From the NCBI GenBank assembly GCA_030427785.1, contig JAUICR010000005.1, forward strand, positions 1 to 38,954: a stretch of 38,954 bases of DNA, in the 5' to 3' direction. Of this stretch, positions 9,479-18,587 are shown one piece after another (positions within the stretch are counted from its first letter, which is position 1; the number at the start of each line of letters is the position of its first letter). The notes under the pieces were generated by a model that searched no databases, was not told the DNA's origin, and saw nothing but the letters and a program-made list of their open reading frames with translations. The stretch is from Bacteroidia bacterium. Lineage in GTDB: Bacteria > Bacteroidota > Bacteroidia > Flavobacteriales > Schleiferiaceae. The position numbers and the translations under genes are program-made.

Positions 9479-9870
9479 TGAAATACTTCAGTCGCTATTT
9501 TTGGTTTTGCCTAAGCCTATTTGTGTTTAATCAAGGGCTCGAAAAAGCAGGTATTTTTATACCTTTTGTACACAGTTATTTAGATGATCTACTTTGCCCA
9601 GGCATAGTACTTGGGTTTGCCCTCAGTTTCCAGCAGCAAATTACGTATCGCTCGGCCCTATATAGGTTTAGTAAGTGGTACGCACTCATTTTTGTATTAT
9701 GGTACAGTTTACTATTTGAAATTGTTTTTCCAAGTTTCGATTCACGCCATCATAGTGATGTATGGGATGTATTGGCATATTCTATAGGCACAATTGGCTT
9801 TATGAATTGGGGAAATGCATCAGCACCTCAATTATTTCAACTCTATTGGATTAAAACCCGATCATCCTAA
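9478..9870 (+). CDS. Small polytopic membrane protein of unknown function
   Basis: 130 aa with several hydrophobic helices; start overlaps the upstream stop (TAATG), suggesting translational coupling. Confidence 0.6.
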   Translation: MKYFSRYFWFCLSLFVFNQGLEKAGIFIPFVHSYLDDLLCPGIVLGFALSFQQQITYRSALYRFSKWYALIFVLWYSLLFEIVFPSFDSRHHSDVWDVLAYSIGTIGFMNWGNASAPQLFQLYWIKTRSS

Positions 9871-10008
9871 GCTAGCTGATAGATCAGTAAAGGATTGTAG
9901 GTTGCCCATACTCTAAAGTAAATCAACACCTTACTTCTTTATTTGATTCTGGCATTTTGGCTACTTTTATAAAATGTGAAAATTCAAGCATTATTTTAGC
10001 CAAAAAGC

Positions 10009-10038
10009 TTGCACCATTAGTGGTAATATCTAAATTTG
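10009..10038 (+). promoter_or_regulatory. Putative Bacteroidetes housekeeping promoter for the tRNA genes
   Basis: TTG (10009-10011), 19-nt spacer, TAAATTTG (10031-10038), matching the TTG/TAnnTTTG consensus. Confidence 0.45.
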
Positions 10039-10105
10039 CAGCCTCTTAAAAAGAAGAGATAGCCCGCCAAGCATTGATCGATTTTCGATTTGAATTTGGC
10101 AAATT

Positions 10106-10195
10106 GGTGAGATGGGTGAGTGGCTGAAACCAGTAGTTTGCTAAACTGCCGTACGGGCAACCGTACCGCGGGTTCGAATCCCGCTCTCACCGCCA
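10106..10195 (+). tRNA. tRNA-Ser(GCU), CCA encoded
   Basis: Acceptor GGTGAGA/TCTCACC, anticodon loop TTTGCTAAA, long variable arm, GGTTCGAATCC T-arm, 3' GCCA. Confidence 0.93.
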
Positions 10196-10244
10196 CTCAG
10201 TGAAAAGTACTAAATTGTACTTACATTGAAAACAAGATACCACT

Positions 10245-10318
10245 CGGGGCGTAGCGTAGCCCGGTATCGCGCCTCGTTTGGGACGAGGAGGTCGTAGGTT
10301 CGAATCCTGCCGCCCCGA
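10245..10318 (+). tRNA. tRNA-Pro(UGG)
   Basis: Acceptor CGGGGCG/CGCCCCG, anticodon stem-loop CCTCG-TTTGGGA-CGAGG, T-arm GTAGGTTCGAATCCTGC; CCA not encoded. Confidence 0.93.
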
Positions 10319-10324
10319 CTTTAA

Positions 10325-10356
10325 AAGCTCTGCACGTGGTGTGGAGCTTTTTTTTT
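10325..10356 (+). terminator. Terminator of tRNA-Pro, repeat copy 1
   Basis: AAGCTCTGCAC-GTG-GTGTGGAGCTT followed by T-run. Confidence 0.85.
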
Positions 10357-10456
10357 GCCCAAACATTTACTTTCAAACTGGTCTTTTAGGTTCGTACTTA
10401 AGCATAGCGCTCACAAGTGTTGTAAAACACGCGTAATCCTGCCGCCCCGACTTTAA

Positions 10457-10487
10457 AAGCTCTGCACTTGGTGTGGAGCTTTTTTTT
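10457..10487 (+). terminator. Terminator, repeat copy 2
   Basis: AAGCTCTGCAC-TTG-GTGTGGAGCTT followed by T-run. Confidence 0.75.
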
Positions 10488-10587
10488 GCCCAAACATTTA
10501 CTTTCAAACTGGTCTTTTAGGTTCGTACTTAAGCATAGCGCTCACAAGTGTTGTAAAACACGCGTAATCCTGCCGTCCCGACTTTAA

Positions 10588-10616
10588 AAGCTCTGCACAT
10601 GGTGTGGAGCTCTTTT
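10588..10616 (+). terminator. Terminator-like hairpin, partial repeat copy 3
   Basis: AAGCTCTGCAC-ATG-GTGTGGAGCTCTTTT; T-run degraded. Confidence 0.5.
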
Positions 10617-10630
10617 CCCGCCTTCCATAA

Positions 10631-12184
10631 TCAATTTTTAAAATTCAATTCAAATTGTGGAAGAGCGTTCATGGAATCTAGTTCCAGTTGTGTTTTCTGA
10701 CTTATATGTTTGCTCCTGTATCCAAAGTAGTTTTTCTCAGGAAAGTATATAGGCAAGTAGGTACTGTCTCCACCATAATACTTTAGCACTTTAGCATTAC
10801 AAGGAAATGTAGCGTCAAAACACTCTAAAGGCGTACTTGGCACATGATATTCAAACGCACCCAAAAATGTCTTCTTAGTATCAGGCTTCCAAAGTGGAGT
10901 AGGTTTAATCCAGCTAACATTAGATATACCTCCATAATCAAAAAAATGCTGGATTCTTGGACTATTTGAAACCTTGTGCCAATTGGGCAAAACGAATATT
11001 AGGCCGATAGCCAGCAATGCTACTTTGAATTGTGAAGTGGAAATAGCTATTCCTTGAGATTCTCTGATTCCATCATTTATCAGCAACAAAACAAGGATAT
11101 AGGGCAAAAGAATTCTGCCTTGCGGAATAATCAATAACCAGGCAGTGAAAATGCCTAGAAAAAATATCCCTAAAGGAGAACTTACTGTTTTTCTAAGGCC
11201 TTTGAACAAAAGAATCATTAGGAACCCTACTCCAAAAAGTAGATCTAGTGCCCTCAGATGCAGCGCCTCAAAAAGATATGGATTGTACGACTCTGAATAA
11301 TTTTCAATAGCTACATCTCCCTTTAGTTGTGCCATAGCTTCTTGCGGAATACTCCACGCCAAGTTTAGATTTCCTATTACTGGCACCCAACCTGATAGCC
11401 ACATAAACTTGAGTATAAAAAACATTACTGCCATCAGTATAGGCCAAATAGGAAATTTGGCTTTTGAGGTAAATAGTTTTATAAGAATAAGAACGCTAAT
11501 TCCACCGGCTGACAATTTTATAAAAGGCAATACAATAGCTACTAATATCCAGTATTTTGAATTTTCAGAATTAAAATTAGCAACCCCTGCAAAGGAAGTA
11601 AACACAATAGCACAGACTAAAAGATCAGGCGATGAAGCCTGGGCAAATTGAACCAAAAAAGTAAATAGTAATAGTCCGGTAAGCAGCTTACCAAGCGCCA
11701 CGTTTTTAAACTGCATCAATCCACTAACTATTACTGCAATAGCAATAAGTGAGGAGAAATCATTTTGGCCAACATTCAAAACGGAGTTGCCAATAGCTTC
11801 AATACTATGAGCTGCTGACATCTGAATGAAATACAAATCAAAATTGGCTAAACCTGCTGGTACTCCATATTCAAACCATCTCACACTTTGCTCATAATAT
11901 CTACCACTATCCAGGAAACGAGTAGGCATTGAGGCCGTTAACAAAAATGGAATTGCCAAAAGTATCCCCCATAGAATTTCTTTAGGGTGGGCCCATGTTC
12001 CTATAAAAAAACGATAACCAATAAATGACACTAATAAAGCCCAAGCTGCTAGTGTATCTACTTTATAAGAAAATCCAATAAGGTGCGATACCAAAATAAA
12101 GGATATCCAAAAGACGAGCTCCTTTTCCGGGGTTTCAAACCTTTTAATCCACAACACAAGAAAGGCTAACAGCAGTACGATCAA
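10631..12184 (-). CDS. Polytopic membrane protein (possibly GT-C glycosyltransferase-like)
   Basis: 517 aa with many TM helices and a C-terminal soluble tail; family not firmly identified. Confidence 0.65.
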   Translation of the reverse strand: MIVLLLAFLVLWIKRFETPEKELVFWISFILVSHLIGFSYKVDTLAAWALLVSFIGYRFFIGTWAHPKEILWGILLAIPFLLTASMPTRFLDSGRYYEQSVRWFEYGVPAGLANFDLYFIQMSAAHSIEAIGNSVLNVGQNDFSSLIAIAVIVSGLMQFKNVALGKLLTGLLLFTFLVQFAQASSPDLLVCAIVFTSFAGVANFNSENSKYWILVAIVLPFIKLSAGGISVLILIKLFTSKAKFPIWPILMAVMFFILKFMWLSGWVPVIGNLNLAWSIPQEAMAQLKGDVAIENYSESYNPYLFEALHLRALDLLFGVGFLMILLFKGLRKTVSSPLGIFFLGIFTAWLLIIPQGRILLPYILVLLLINDGIRESQGIAISTSQFKVALLAIGLIFVLPNWHKVSNSPRIQHFFDYGGISNVSWIKPTPLWKPDTKKTFLGAFEYHVPSTPLECFDATFPCNAKVLKYYGGDSTYLPIYFPEKNYFGYRSKHISQKTQLELDSMNALPQFELNFKN

Positions 12185-12283
12185 TCTCTTTTCTAATTAT
12201 AGTCAGTATTATACGAGTAAAATAAAGCAATCTTAAGCAGACCCTCTTACATTTCAAGGTCTATCTGTTAAACTATTCTCAAC

Positions 12284-12318
12284 AAAAAAAGCCGTATCAA
12301 CATAGTTGATACGGCTTT
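12284..12318 (-). terminator. Rho-independent terminator of the PPIase cluster
   Basis: GCCGTATCAAC-ata-GTTGATACGGC; on the minus strand followed by TTTTTTTGTT. Confidence 0.85.
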
Positions 12319-12336
12319 GGTTTTTTGAAGGGAGGA

Positions 12337-13269
12337 TTAACCCACTTTTACTAGTTCTACATCAAAAACCAGCCAGGCATTTGGTGGAATCACACCACCT
12401 GCACCGCTAGCTCCGTACGCCAAATCGGGTGGCAATACTAATGTAGCCTTGTCTCCTTCACTCAATAAGGCAATACCTTCATCCCATCCCGGAATAACTC
12501 TACCGCCTCCTAAAGGAAACTGAATAGGCTCTCCTCTTGACGAAGAATCATCGAAAACGGTTCCGTCTTCCAGCATTCCTTTATAGTGAACAGACACATT
12601 TTTGCCTTTTACAGCTGTGGCTCCATTTCCGTTGGTTTTAATTTTATAACGCAAACCAGAATCTGTGGTTTCAAAACCTTCACTCAAGGCGTTTATTTTT
12701 TCCATAGCTTTTTCTTGAGCAATTTTTGCCAATTCATCTTTTTTTGACATGTAGTCGTTAAATATGGTAGCTGCATCAAACTGCTTTGCCGCCTCACCCA
12801 CTCTTTCGATGGTTACTTTTTCAAGCACATCATTTTGGGCAATACTATCTACAATATTCTGCCCTTCTAGCACTCTACCAAAAACTGAATGTTTACCATC
12901 AAGCCAAGGTGTAGGTACGTGGGTGATAAAAAATTGACTGCCGTTAGTTCCAGGTCCTGCATTTGCCATAGACAACATACCTGGCTCGCTATGATTTAAT
13001 GATGAATCAAACTCATCCGGAAACTGATAACCTGGTCCACCTGCACCTGTGCCAGTAGGATCTCCACCTTGTACCATAAAGTCATTAATTACTCTATGAA
13101 ACTTCAATCCATCATAATAAGCTTCACCTATTCCTTTTGAGCCGTTTTCAATTTTTCCTTCGGCCAACCCAACGAAGTTGGCTACGGTCATCGGGGTTTT
13201 ATCAAAAAATAATTCGGTTACTATCTCACCTTTTGAGGTTTTAAACCTCGCGTACAATCCGTCCTTCAT
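12337..13269 (-). CDS. Peptidylprolyl isomerase: cyclophilin-FKBP fusion without obvious signal peptide
   Basis: Cyclophilin [30 protein letters not shown]...[70 protein letters not shown]...LPPDLAYG. Confidence 0.93.
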   Translation of the reverse strand: MKDGLYARFKTSKGEIVTELFFDKTPMTVANFVGLAEGKIENGSKGIGEAYYDGLKFHRVINDFMVQGGDPTGTGAGGPGYQFPDEFDSSLNHSEPGMLSMANAGPGTNGSQFFITHVPTPWLDGKHSVFGRVLEGQNIVDSIAQNDVLEKVTIERVGEAAKQFDAATIFNDYMSKKDELAKIAQEKAMEKINALSEGFETTDSGLRYKIKTNGNGATAVKGKNVSVHYKGMLEDGTVFDDSSSRGEPIQFPLGGGRVIPGWDEGIALLSEGDKATLVLPPDLAYGASGAGGVIPPNAWLVFDVELVKVG

Positions 13270-13277
13270 TCTTTCTT

Positions 13278-14363
13278 TTACTTTATCTCTACTAATTCTA
13301 CTTCAAATACTAACCATGAATTTCCTGGGATAGGACCACGTGGTTGAGCTCCATAAGCTAAATCGGGAGGAATAACCAACATGGCTTTTTCTCCTACATG
13401 CATCATACCTATGGCTTCATCCCATCCTTTGATTACTTGCCCTTGTCCAAGTACAAATTCAATGGGGGTACCACGATCTAATGAACTATCAAATTTTTTC
13501 CCGTCTACAAAAGTTCCTGTATAGTGTACTGCTACCTTTTGGCCAGCCACAGGCTGAGCACCTTTAGTAGGTTCTTCTATTTTTATTCTTAATCCAGTAC
13601 TCGTTACATCAAATCCTTTAGAAATTTCATCCACTTTTACCATAGACTCTTTTAAGGCCTCTTCTTGTGCTTTTCTAAAATTTGCTACTCCTTCATTGAA
13701 TACTTTATTGGCATCAAATTTTTCGGCATCTTTTCCTATTCTGATGATGGTAACTTTATTCATAACAACAGGAGTATTAGGCTTATCCTGTGGATTACGA
13801 TCTACTTTTGAGATAGCATCAGCAACGTTTTGACCCGAAACTACTTTTCCAAAAATGCTATAACTACCGTCCAATTGCTTGGTAGGTGCCACGGTTATAA
13901 AAAACTGACTACCATTAGTATTAGGCCCAGCATTGGCCATAGATACTACTCCCTTGTTATGCGATAGCCCACCATCTGTTTCATTAGGAAACTCATAGCC
14001 CGGACCACCAGAACCATTGCCTGCAGGATCGCCACCTTGAATCATGAAGCCTGGGATTACACGGTGAAAACTTAGGCCGTCAAAATATGGCTTGCTTGCA
14101 TAGTTGGCACTCACTCCCTCTTTGTTTCCTTCTGCAAGTGCTATAAAGTTGGCAGAAGTCATTGGTGCTTTTTCAAGCTCAAATTTGAAGAGAATTTCAC
14201 CATTGGTAGTCTCTAATTTGGCATAAATACCATCTTCTAAGGTTACTTCTTCAGCATTTACTTTTACCGGATTTGTATCGGCAGTATTGGCTGAGGCATT
14301 TTGCGAATTGCATCCGCTTAGCACTCCTGCCATCAATAGAGCGGTCATCAATAGGTTCTTCAT
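13278..14363 (-). CDS. Peptidylprolyl isomerase: cyclophilin-FKBP fusion lipoprotein
   Basis: Lipobox [84 protein letters not shown]. Confidence 0.93.
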   Translation of the reverse strand: MKNLLMTALLMAGVLSGCNSQNASANTADTNPVKVNAEEVTLEDGIYAKLETTNGEILFKFELEKAPMTSANFIALAEGNKEGVSANYASKPYFDGLSFHRVIPGFMIQGGDPAGNGSGGPGYEFPNETDGGLSHNKGVVSMANAGPNTNGSQFFITVAPTKQLDGSYSIFGKVVSGQNVADAISKVDRNPQDKPNTPVVMNKVTIIRIGKDAEKFDANKVFNEGVANFRKAQEEALKESMVKVDEISKGFDVTSTGLRIKIEEPTKGAQPVAGQKVAVHYTGTFVDGKKFDSSLDRGTPIEFVLGQGQVIKGWDEAIGMMHVGEKAMLVIPPDLAYGAQPRGPIPGNSWLVFEVELVEIK

Positions 14364-14367
14364 AATT

Positions 14368-14943
14368 CTACGATTTCGATTTTTTTATGTTTAGAATAAT
14401 TATTTCGTACACCAGTGGAGTCATCGGCTGTACTTTGTTCATATCGCCAGCCACCCCAAAAGCGAGGTGCGAAGGTAAAATAAATAGCCCCTCATCACCA
14501 AGTGCCATTAGCTTTAGTGCTTCGTGCACACCAATTTCGGTATCCATCTTATCTACCTTTAGGGTTACTATACCCAAGTCATCTGACGAATAAAGCAACT
14601 CTCCTTGCAATGAGTATATCTTATAAGCGTATTCCACCCAATCTTCAGTCTCTACAAGAATGGTGTCACCTGATTTCTTGGTTATGGTATAGTACAGGCC
14701 CGTTCCGGTTCTTTCCATTTCCAAGTTATAATCCTTTTGGTATGCCTCTATAGATTCTCTTTCCTTTTCCAAAAAATCTCTTCTCGCTTCTATTCTTTTT
14801 TCCTGAATAGCCTCAGGCGAAGGAGGCGGTGGATTTTTCTTAGAGCTGCTACAATCGCAACTAAGCACTGATGCAACCACAATCAAGAACATAATAGAGT
14901 ATTTCAAAGCCTTAATTTTTTTGTAGTTCATCAGCATAGTCAA
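14368..14943 (-). CDS. gldI: FKBP-like lipoprotein, GldI-like gliding-motility family
   Basis: Lipobox VASVLSC; C-terminal FKBP-like HEALKLMALGDEGLFILPSHLAFGVAGDMNKVQPMTPLVYEIIILNI; between a DHH phosphoesterase and FKBP-type PPIases. True start may be internal (14931). Confidence 0.6.
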   Translation of the reverse strand: MTMLMNYKKIKALKYSIMFLIVVASVLSCDCSSSKKNPPPPSPEAIQEKRIEARRDFLEKERESIEAYQKDYNLEMERTGTGLYYTITKKSGDTILVETEDWVEYAYKIYSLQGELLYSSDDLGIVTLKVDKMDTEIGVHEALKLMALGDEGLFILPSHLAFGVAGDMNKVQPMTPLVYEIIILNIKKSKS

Positions 14944-15931
14944 CTAAAACCTTTTTTAGAGTACTTAGGGTATCTTCCAAATTTTGAGAGGATAACGCTC
15001 CAGCGGCATTTTTATGACCACCTCCATTAAAGTGCACCCGAGCCAGCTTATTTACATCAAAGTTTCCTTTGGAACGAAAAGACATTTTCACCTTACCATC
15101 TTTATCTGCAATAAATACGCTGAGCTTTATACCATGTAATGACAAACCATAATTTACAAAGCCCTCGGTGTCTCCTTTCTGAAAATCAAATTCAGCTAAA
15201 TCTTCCTGATTGAGATGCATAATAGCTGTATTCAAATTGTGAAGCACTTCCATTTTATCTAAAGTTCTGCCAAGCAGTGCCAGTCTGTTTTCACTATTTG
15301 TGTCATACACTAGGCCTGCTATTTCGTGTGGCTTCACTCCTATTTCCAGCAATTTGGCTGCCACCATATGTGTTTGAGGTGTAGTTCCACTAAACCTGAA
15401 ATTCCCTGTATCGGTTATTATTCCAGTATACAGGCAGTTAGCCGCTTCCGTTGTGATATGGGCTTCCATTCCTATAGCTTTTGCAAAATGGTATATCATT
15501 TCGCAGGTAGAAGACATGGCTGAATCCGAAATCATCACATCTACAAAGTCTTCAGGCTCTTGATGATGATCTATCATAATTCTATTGGCCTGAGATGCTA
15601 ATAGGGCATTGGCCATAGTTCCACTTCTTTTGAGAGAATTATAATCCAAATGGAAGATAAGATCAGCCTTTGCAATAATCCGGTCCGCTTCCTCCTCATT
15701 GCCTTCATAGCACAATACCGCTTCATGGCCTTCCATCCAATGCAAAAAATCTGGATATGCATTGGGAACGATAACCTTACTCACTATTCCAGCATCATTT
15801 AAAATTGATTGCAACCCCAAGGCACTACCCATAGCATCTCCATCAGGGCTTATGTGATTGGTAATAACTATGTGCTGAGCATTAGCTAGTAAGGCTTTAC
15901 TTTTTTGGACTACAGAGGGCGAAATTTTCAT
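14912..15931 (-). CDS. nrnA: DHH-family bifunctional oligoribonuclease/PAP phosphatase NrnA
   Basis: HISPDGDAMGSALGL, IMIDHHQEP, FNGGGHKNAAGA motifs. Confidence 0.88.
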   Translation of the reverse strand: MKISPSVVQKSKALLANAQHIVITNHISPDGDAMGSALGLQSILNDAGIVSKVIVPNAYPDFLHWMEGHEAVLCYEGNEEEADRIIAKADLIFHLDYNSLKRSGTMANALLASQANRIMIDHHQEPEDFVDVMISDSAMSSTCEMIYHFAKAIGMEAHITTEAANCLYTGIITDTGNFRFSGTTPQTHMVAAKLLEIGVKPHEIAGLVYDTNSENRLALLGRTLDKMEVLHNLNTAIMHLNQEDLAEFDFQKGDTEGFVNYGLSLHGIKLSVFIADKDGKVKMSFRSKGNFDVNKLARVHFNGGGHKNAAGALSSQNLEDTLSTLKKVLVDYADELQKN

Positions 15932-16023
15932 TGCGGCAAATATAATTTACCTGCGCAGTATTAGCCTTTACCTGACTTAGATTTTAGATGGCTAGGTAGT
16001 ATAAAAATTTATCTTTGGCCGCT

Positions 16024-17313
16024 ATGAGCAAAAAAGTAAAGAATGCTTGGGCCTTTTATGACTGGGCCAACTCCGTGTATTCACTAGTAATTAGCACCGC
16101 TATTTTTCCCATATATTTTGAAAATGTGACCAAGCGAGACGATAGCAATATCATCTCCTTTTTTGGTTTTGAAGTAGAAAATATGGCCATTTATAGCTAT
16201 TCTATTTCTGCAGCTTTTTTAATAGTAGCAGTCATTTCTCCCCTTTTGTCAGGTATTGCTGATAGATCAGGTAAAAAGAAAAGCTTTTTAAAATTCTTCT
16301 GCTACCTTGGTGCAGCCGCCTGTTCATCGCTCTTTTTCTTTGAAGGTGGTAACATCTACTTTGGCCTTGCAATGAGCATATTAGCTAGTGTTGGTTTTTG
16401 GGGCAGCCTGGTGTTTTACAATGCGTACTTGCCCGAAATTGCAGCCCCCGAAGAGCAAGATGCACTAAGTGCTCGAGGGTTTTCATTAGGATATTTTGGC
16501 GCTGCACTTTTACTTATTCTTAATCTGGTAATGATTGAAAGTCCTGAAATGTTTGGCATCAGCGATAAAGGACTTGCTACTAGAATTAGTTTCTTATTAG
16601 TTGGGCTATGGTGGGCTGGTTTTGCACAATATACTTTTAAGCATCTACCCGATAATCCATATAAACAAAAAGCACCAGAACGCTATATTTTTAAAGGCTA
16701 TCAAGAATTAAAGAAAGTGCTTGTCCAACTGAAAGACGAACAATCACTACGCAGGTTCTTATACAGTTTTTTCTTTTATAGCATTGGGGTTCAAACGGTG
16801 ATGTATATGGCCACCCCATTTGGCACTCAAGAATTAAAATTAGACACCTCTAAGCTTATCCTCACTATTTTAATCATCCAGTTTGTGGGCATATTAGGAG
16901 CCTTTATTTTTTCAAGAATTTCGAAACGCTACGGGAATATTAAATCACTTTTGATAAGTGTGATAATTTGGGCCTTTATCTGCTTTTTTGCATTCACACT
17001 ACAAGCAGATGACCCTTCTATCGACCTCAAGTTTTATACCGTGGGCGGCCTGGTAGGATTGGTAATGGGTGGTATACAATCTATGAGTCGTAGTACCTAC
17101 TCTAAGCTTCTGCCCGAAACTAAAGCCCATGCCTCTTTTTTCAGCTTTTATGATGTTACCGAAAAAATTGCAATTGTACTAGGTACCCTTGCCTATGGAT
17201 GGTTAATTCAAGCCACAGGTAGCATGCGATCTAGTGTATTATCACTTGCCATTTTCTTTGTGATTGGGTTACTCCTGCTACTTCGCGTAAAGCGAACAAA
17301 ACACGTGTATTAA
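16024..17313 (+). CDS. MFS transporter, UMF1/Atg22-like family
   Basis: NAWAFYDWANSVYSLVISTAIFPIYF N-terminus; 12-TM pattern; GGIQSMSRSTYSKLLPE; ATG at 16024 preferred over TTG at 16015. Confidence 0.85.
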   Translation: MSKKVKNAWAFYDWANSVYSLVISTAIFPIYFENVTKRDDSNIISFFGFEVENMAIYSYSISAAFLIVAVISPLLSGIADRSGKKKSFLKFFCYLGAAACSSLFFFEGGNIYFGLAMSILASVGFWGSLVFYNAYLPEIAAPEEQDALSARGFSLGYFGAALLLILNLVMIESPEMFGISDKGLATRISFLLVGLWWAGFAQYTFKHLPDNPYKQKAPERYIFKGYQELKKVLVQLKDEQSLRRFLYSFFFYSIGVQTVMYMATPFGTQELKLDTSKLILTILIIQFVGILGAFIFSRISKRYGNIKSLLISVIIWAFICFFAFTLQADDPSIDLKFYTVGGLVGLVMGGIQSMSRSTYSKLLPETKAHASFFSFYDVTEKIAIVLGTLAYGWLIQATGSMRSSVLSLAIFFVIGLLLLLRVKRTKHVY

Positions 17314-17687
17314 AGCACTTGACAAAAGTCCATTCGAACTTCTTCAAACAGGTCATCAAAGCTTACAACCCGTCCCTTTATAGTTACTTCATCTCCTGCC
17401 TGGGCGGTTTTATTTTGAGCCTCTGCAAGTTTGCAATAGGTACCTCCTTCCAATAGTATATGGTCATCAGCTACCTCGGCTGCAATACCCGTTACCTCCA
17501 CTACCTTGTCTAGGTATATAGCATTAGCTCCTTCCATATCCTCTCTATAATCCTGCCCCAGCTGCACTGATGTTACTTTAACACTTGCCACTTCAGCATC
17601 TATATCTCTATGAGGTTTGTTCATGTACAAATACACTCCACCCCCTATTAACCCCAGCAGTACAACTGCTATTAGTACTTTTTTCAT
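17310..17687 (-). CDS. Membrane-anchored OB-fold protein (tRNA_anti-like)
   Basis: N-terminal TM; YLDKVVEVTGIAAEV...GDEVTIKGRVVSFDDLFEEVRMDFCQV. Confidence 0.75.
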   Translation of the reverse strand: MKKVLIAVVLLGLIGGGVYLYMNKPHRDIDAEVASVKVTSVQLGQDYREDMEGANAIYLDKVVEVTGIAAEVADDHILLEGGTYCKLAEAQNKTAQAGDEVTIKGRVVSFDDLFEEVRMDFCQVL

Positions 17688-17825
17688 AACATGATTTTAA
17701 GCTAAAGTAAGTTCTTTATTAATTATTTTATTTACTTTTTCACTGATTCAACTCCAGAAAATCAAGGTTCAAATCCAATAAAAGAGATTTGGACACCCAA
17801 ATTACCGCTTTCGGAAAATAAATAA

Positions 17826-18587
17826 TTAGTGAGTCCCTTTCCCTTCCAACCACTCTTTAAAATTTGAGGCTCTGTCCGTAGCCACCACAGTATCCAAATC
17901 TTTACTGGGCTTCAAATCCAACTTTAACCTTGATCGTGACCATGCATACATATTATCTATACCATCAAGGTTCACAATTATTTTTCTGTTAATGCGAAAG
18001 AATTTATAGGGGTCCAAAATCTGCATTAGCTGTTCCAAACTCTGGTCCACCGGAATTTCCTTTCCTTCAAATGTCATTACCATTACAGCTTTTGATTCTG
18101 TAAAAGCATAGGCTACATCATCCACAGGTATGGCTTTATATCGCTGGCCCAGCCGCACCAATATCCTTTTTTGGTATTGGGTTTCCTTGCGGGAAATTGC
18201 CTCTGCCAACAGTTCATAATCAATCCCTGAGATGGATTGTTTCAAGGCTTTATCAATAGCTGCTTTAAGTTCTTCCTTTTTAATAGGCTTTAATAAATAT
18301 GCAACCCCTTGGTGCTTAAATGCCTCAAGTGCATATTGGTCAAAGGCTGTGCAAAATATCACATGGCTTTCGGGAGTGTATTTTTCAAAAATCTCAAAAC
18401 TCTTTCCATCGGCCAGCTCAATGTCCATTAAAATAATGATGGGGTCTTCATTTGCCTTTAGCCACGCTACACTGTCCATTACCGTTGCCAATGGAGCTAT
18501 GAGTTCTGCATCGGGAAACAACTCTTTCACCATTCGGGCCAGTCTTCTTGCTGCACGCTCTTCATCCTCAATTATTAATACGGTCAT
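17826..18587 (-). CDS. LytTR-family DNA-binding response regulator
   Basis: Receiver domain VLIIEDEERAARRL...ILMDIELADG...YLLKPIKKEEL; C-terminal LytTR FFRINRKIIVNLDGID. Confidence 0.92.
   Translation of the reverse strand: MTVLIIEDEERAARRLARMVKELFPDAELIAPLATVMDSVAWLKANEDPIIILMDIELADGKSFEIFEKYTPESHVIFCTAFDQYALEAFKHQGVAYLLKPIKKEELKAAIDKALKQSISGIDYELLAEAISRKETQYQKRILVRLGQRYKAIPVDDVAYAFTESKAVMVMTFEGKEIPVDQSLEQLMQILDPYKFFRINRKIIVNLDGIDNMYAWSRSRLKLDLKPSKDLDTVVATDRASNFKEWLEGKGTH

Larger units (their letters stand above)
10303..10611 (+). repeat. Tandem direct repeat, ~131-132 bp unit, two full copies plus a partial third; first copy starts inside the tRNA-Pro T-loop
   Basis: AATCCTGCCG(C/T)CCCGACTTTAAAAGCTCTGCAC begins at 10303, 10435 and 10566; the two full units differ only by a loop base and one T. 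Confidence 0.95.

Noticed and set aside
9478-9870. Naming this a magnesium/citrate transporter
   Set aside because: I vaguely recall similar database names for such proteins, but nothing in 130 aa supports the function.
10303-10611. CRISPR array interpretation of the tRNA-linked repeat
   Set aside because: Units are contiguous ~131-bp tandem copies with no unique spacers; no cas genes.
10245-10620. Calling an integrated mobile element at tRNA-Pro
   Set aside because: tRNA-end direct repeats exist, but no integrase, relaxase or cargo lies between them; kept only as a hypothesis.
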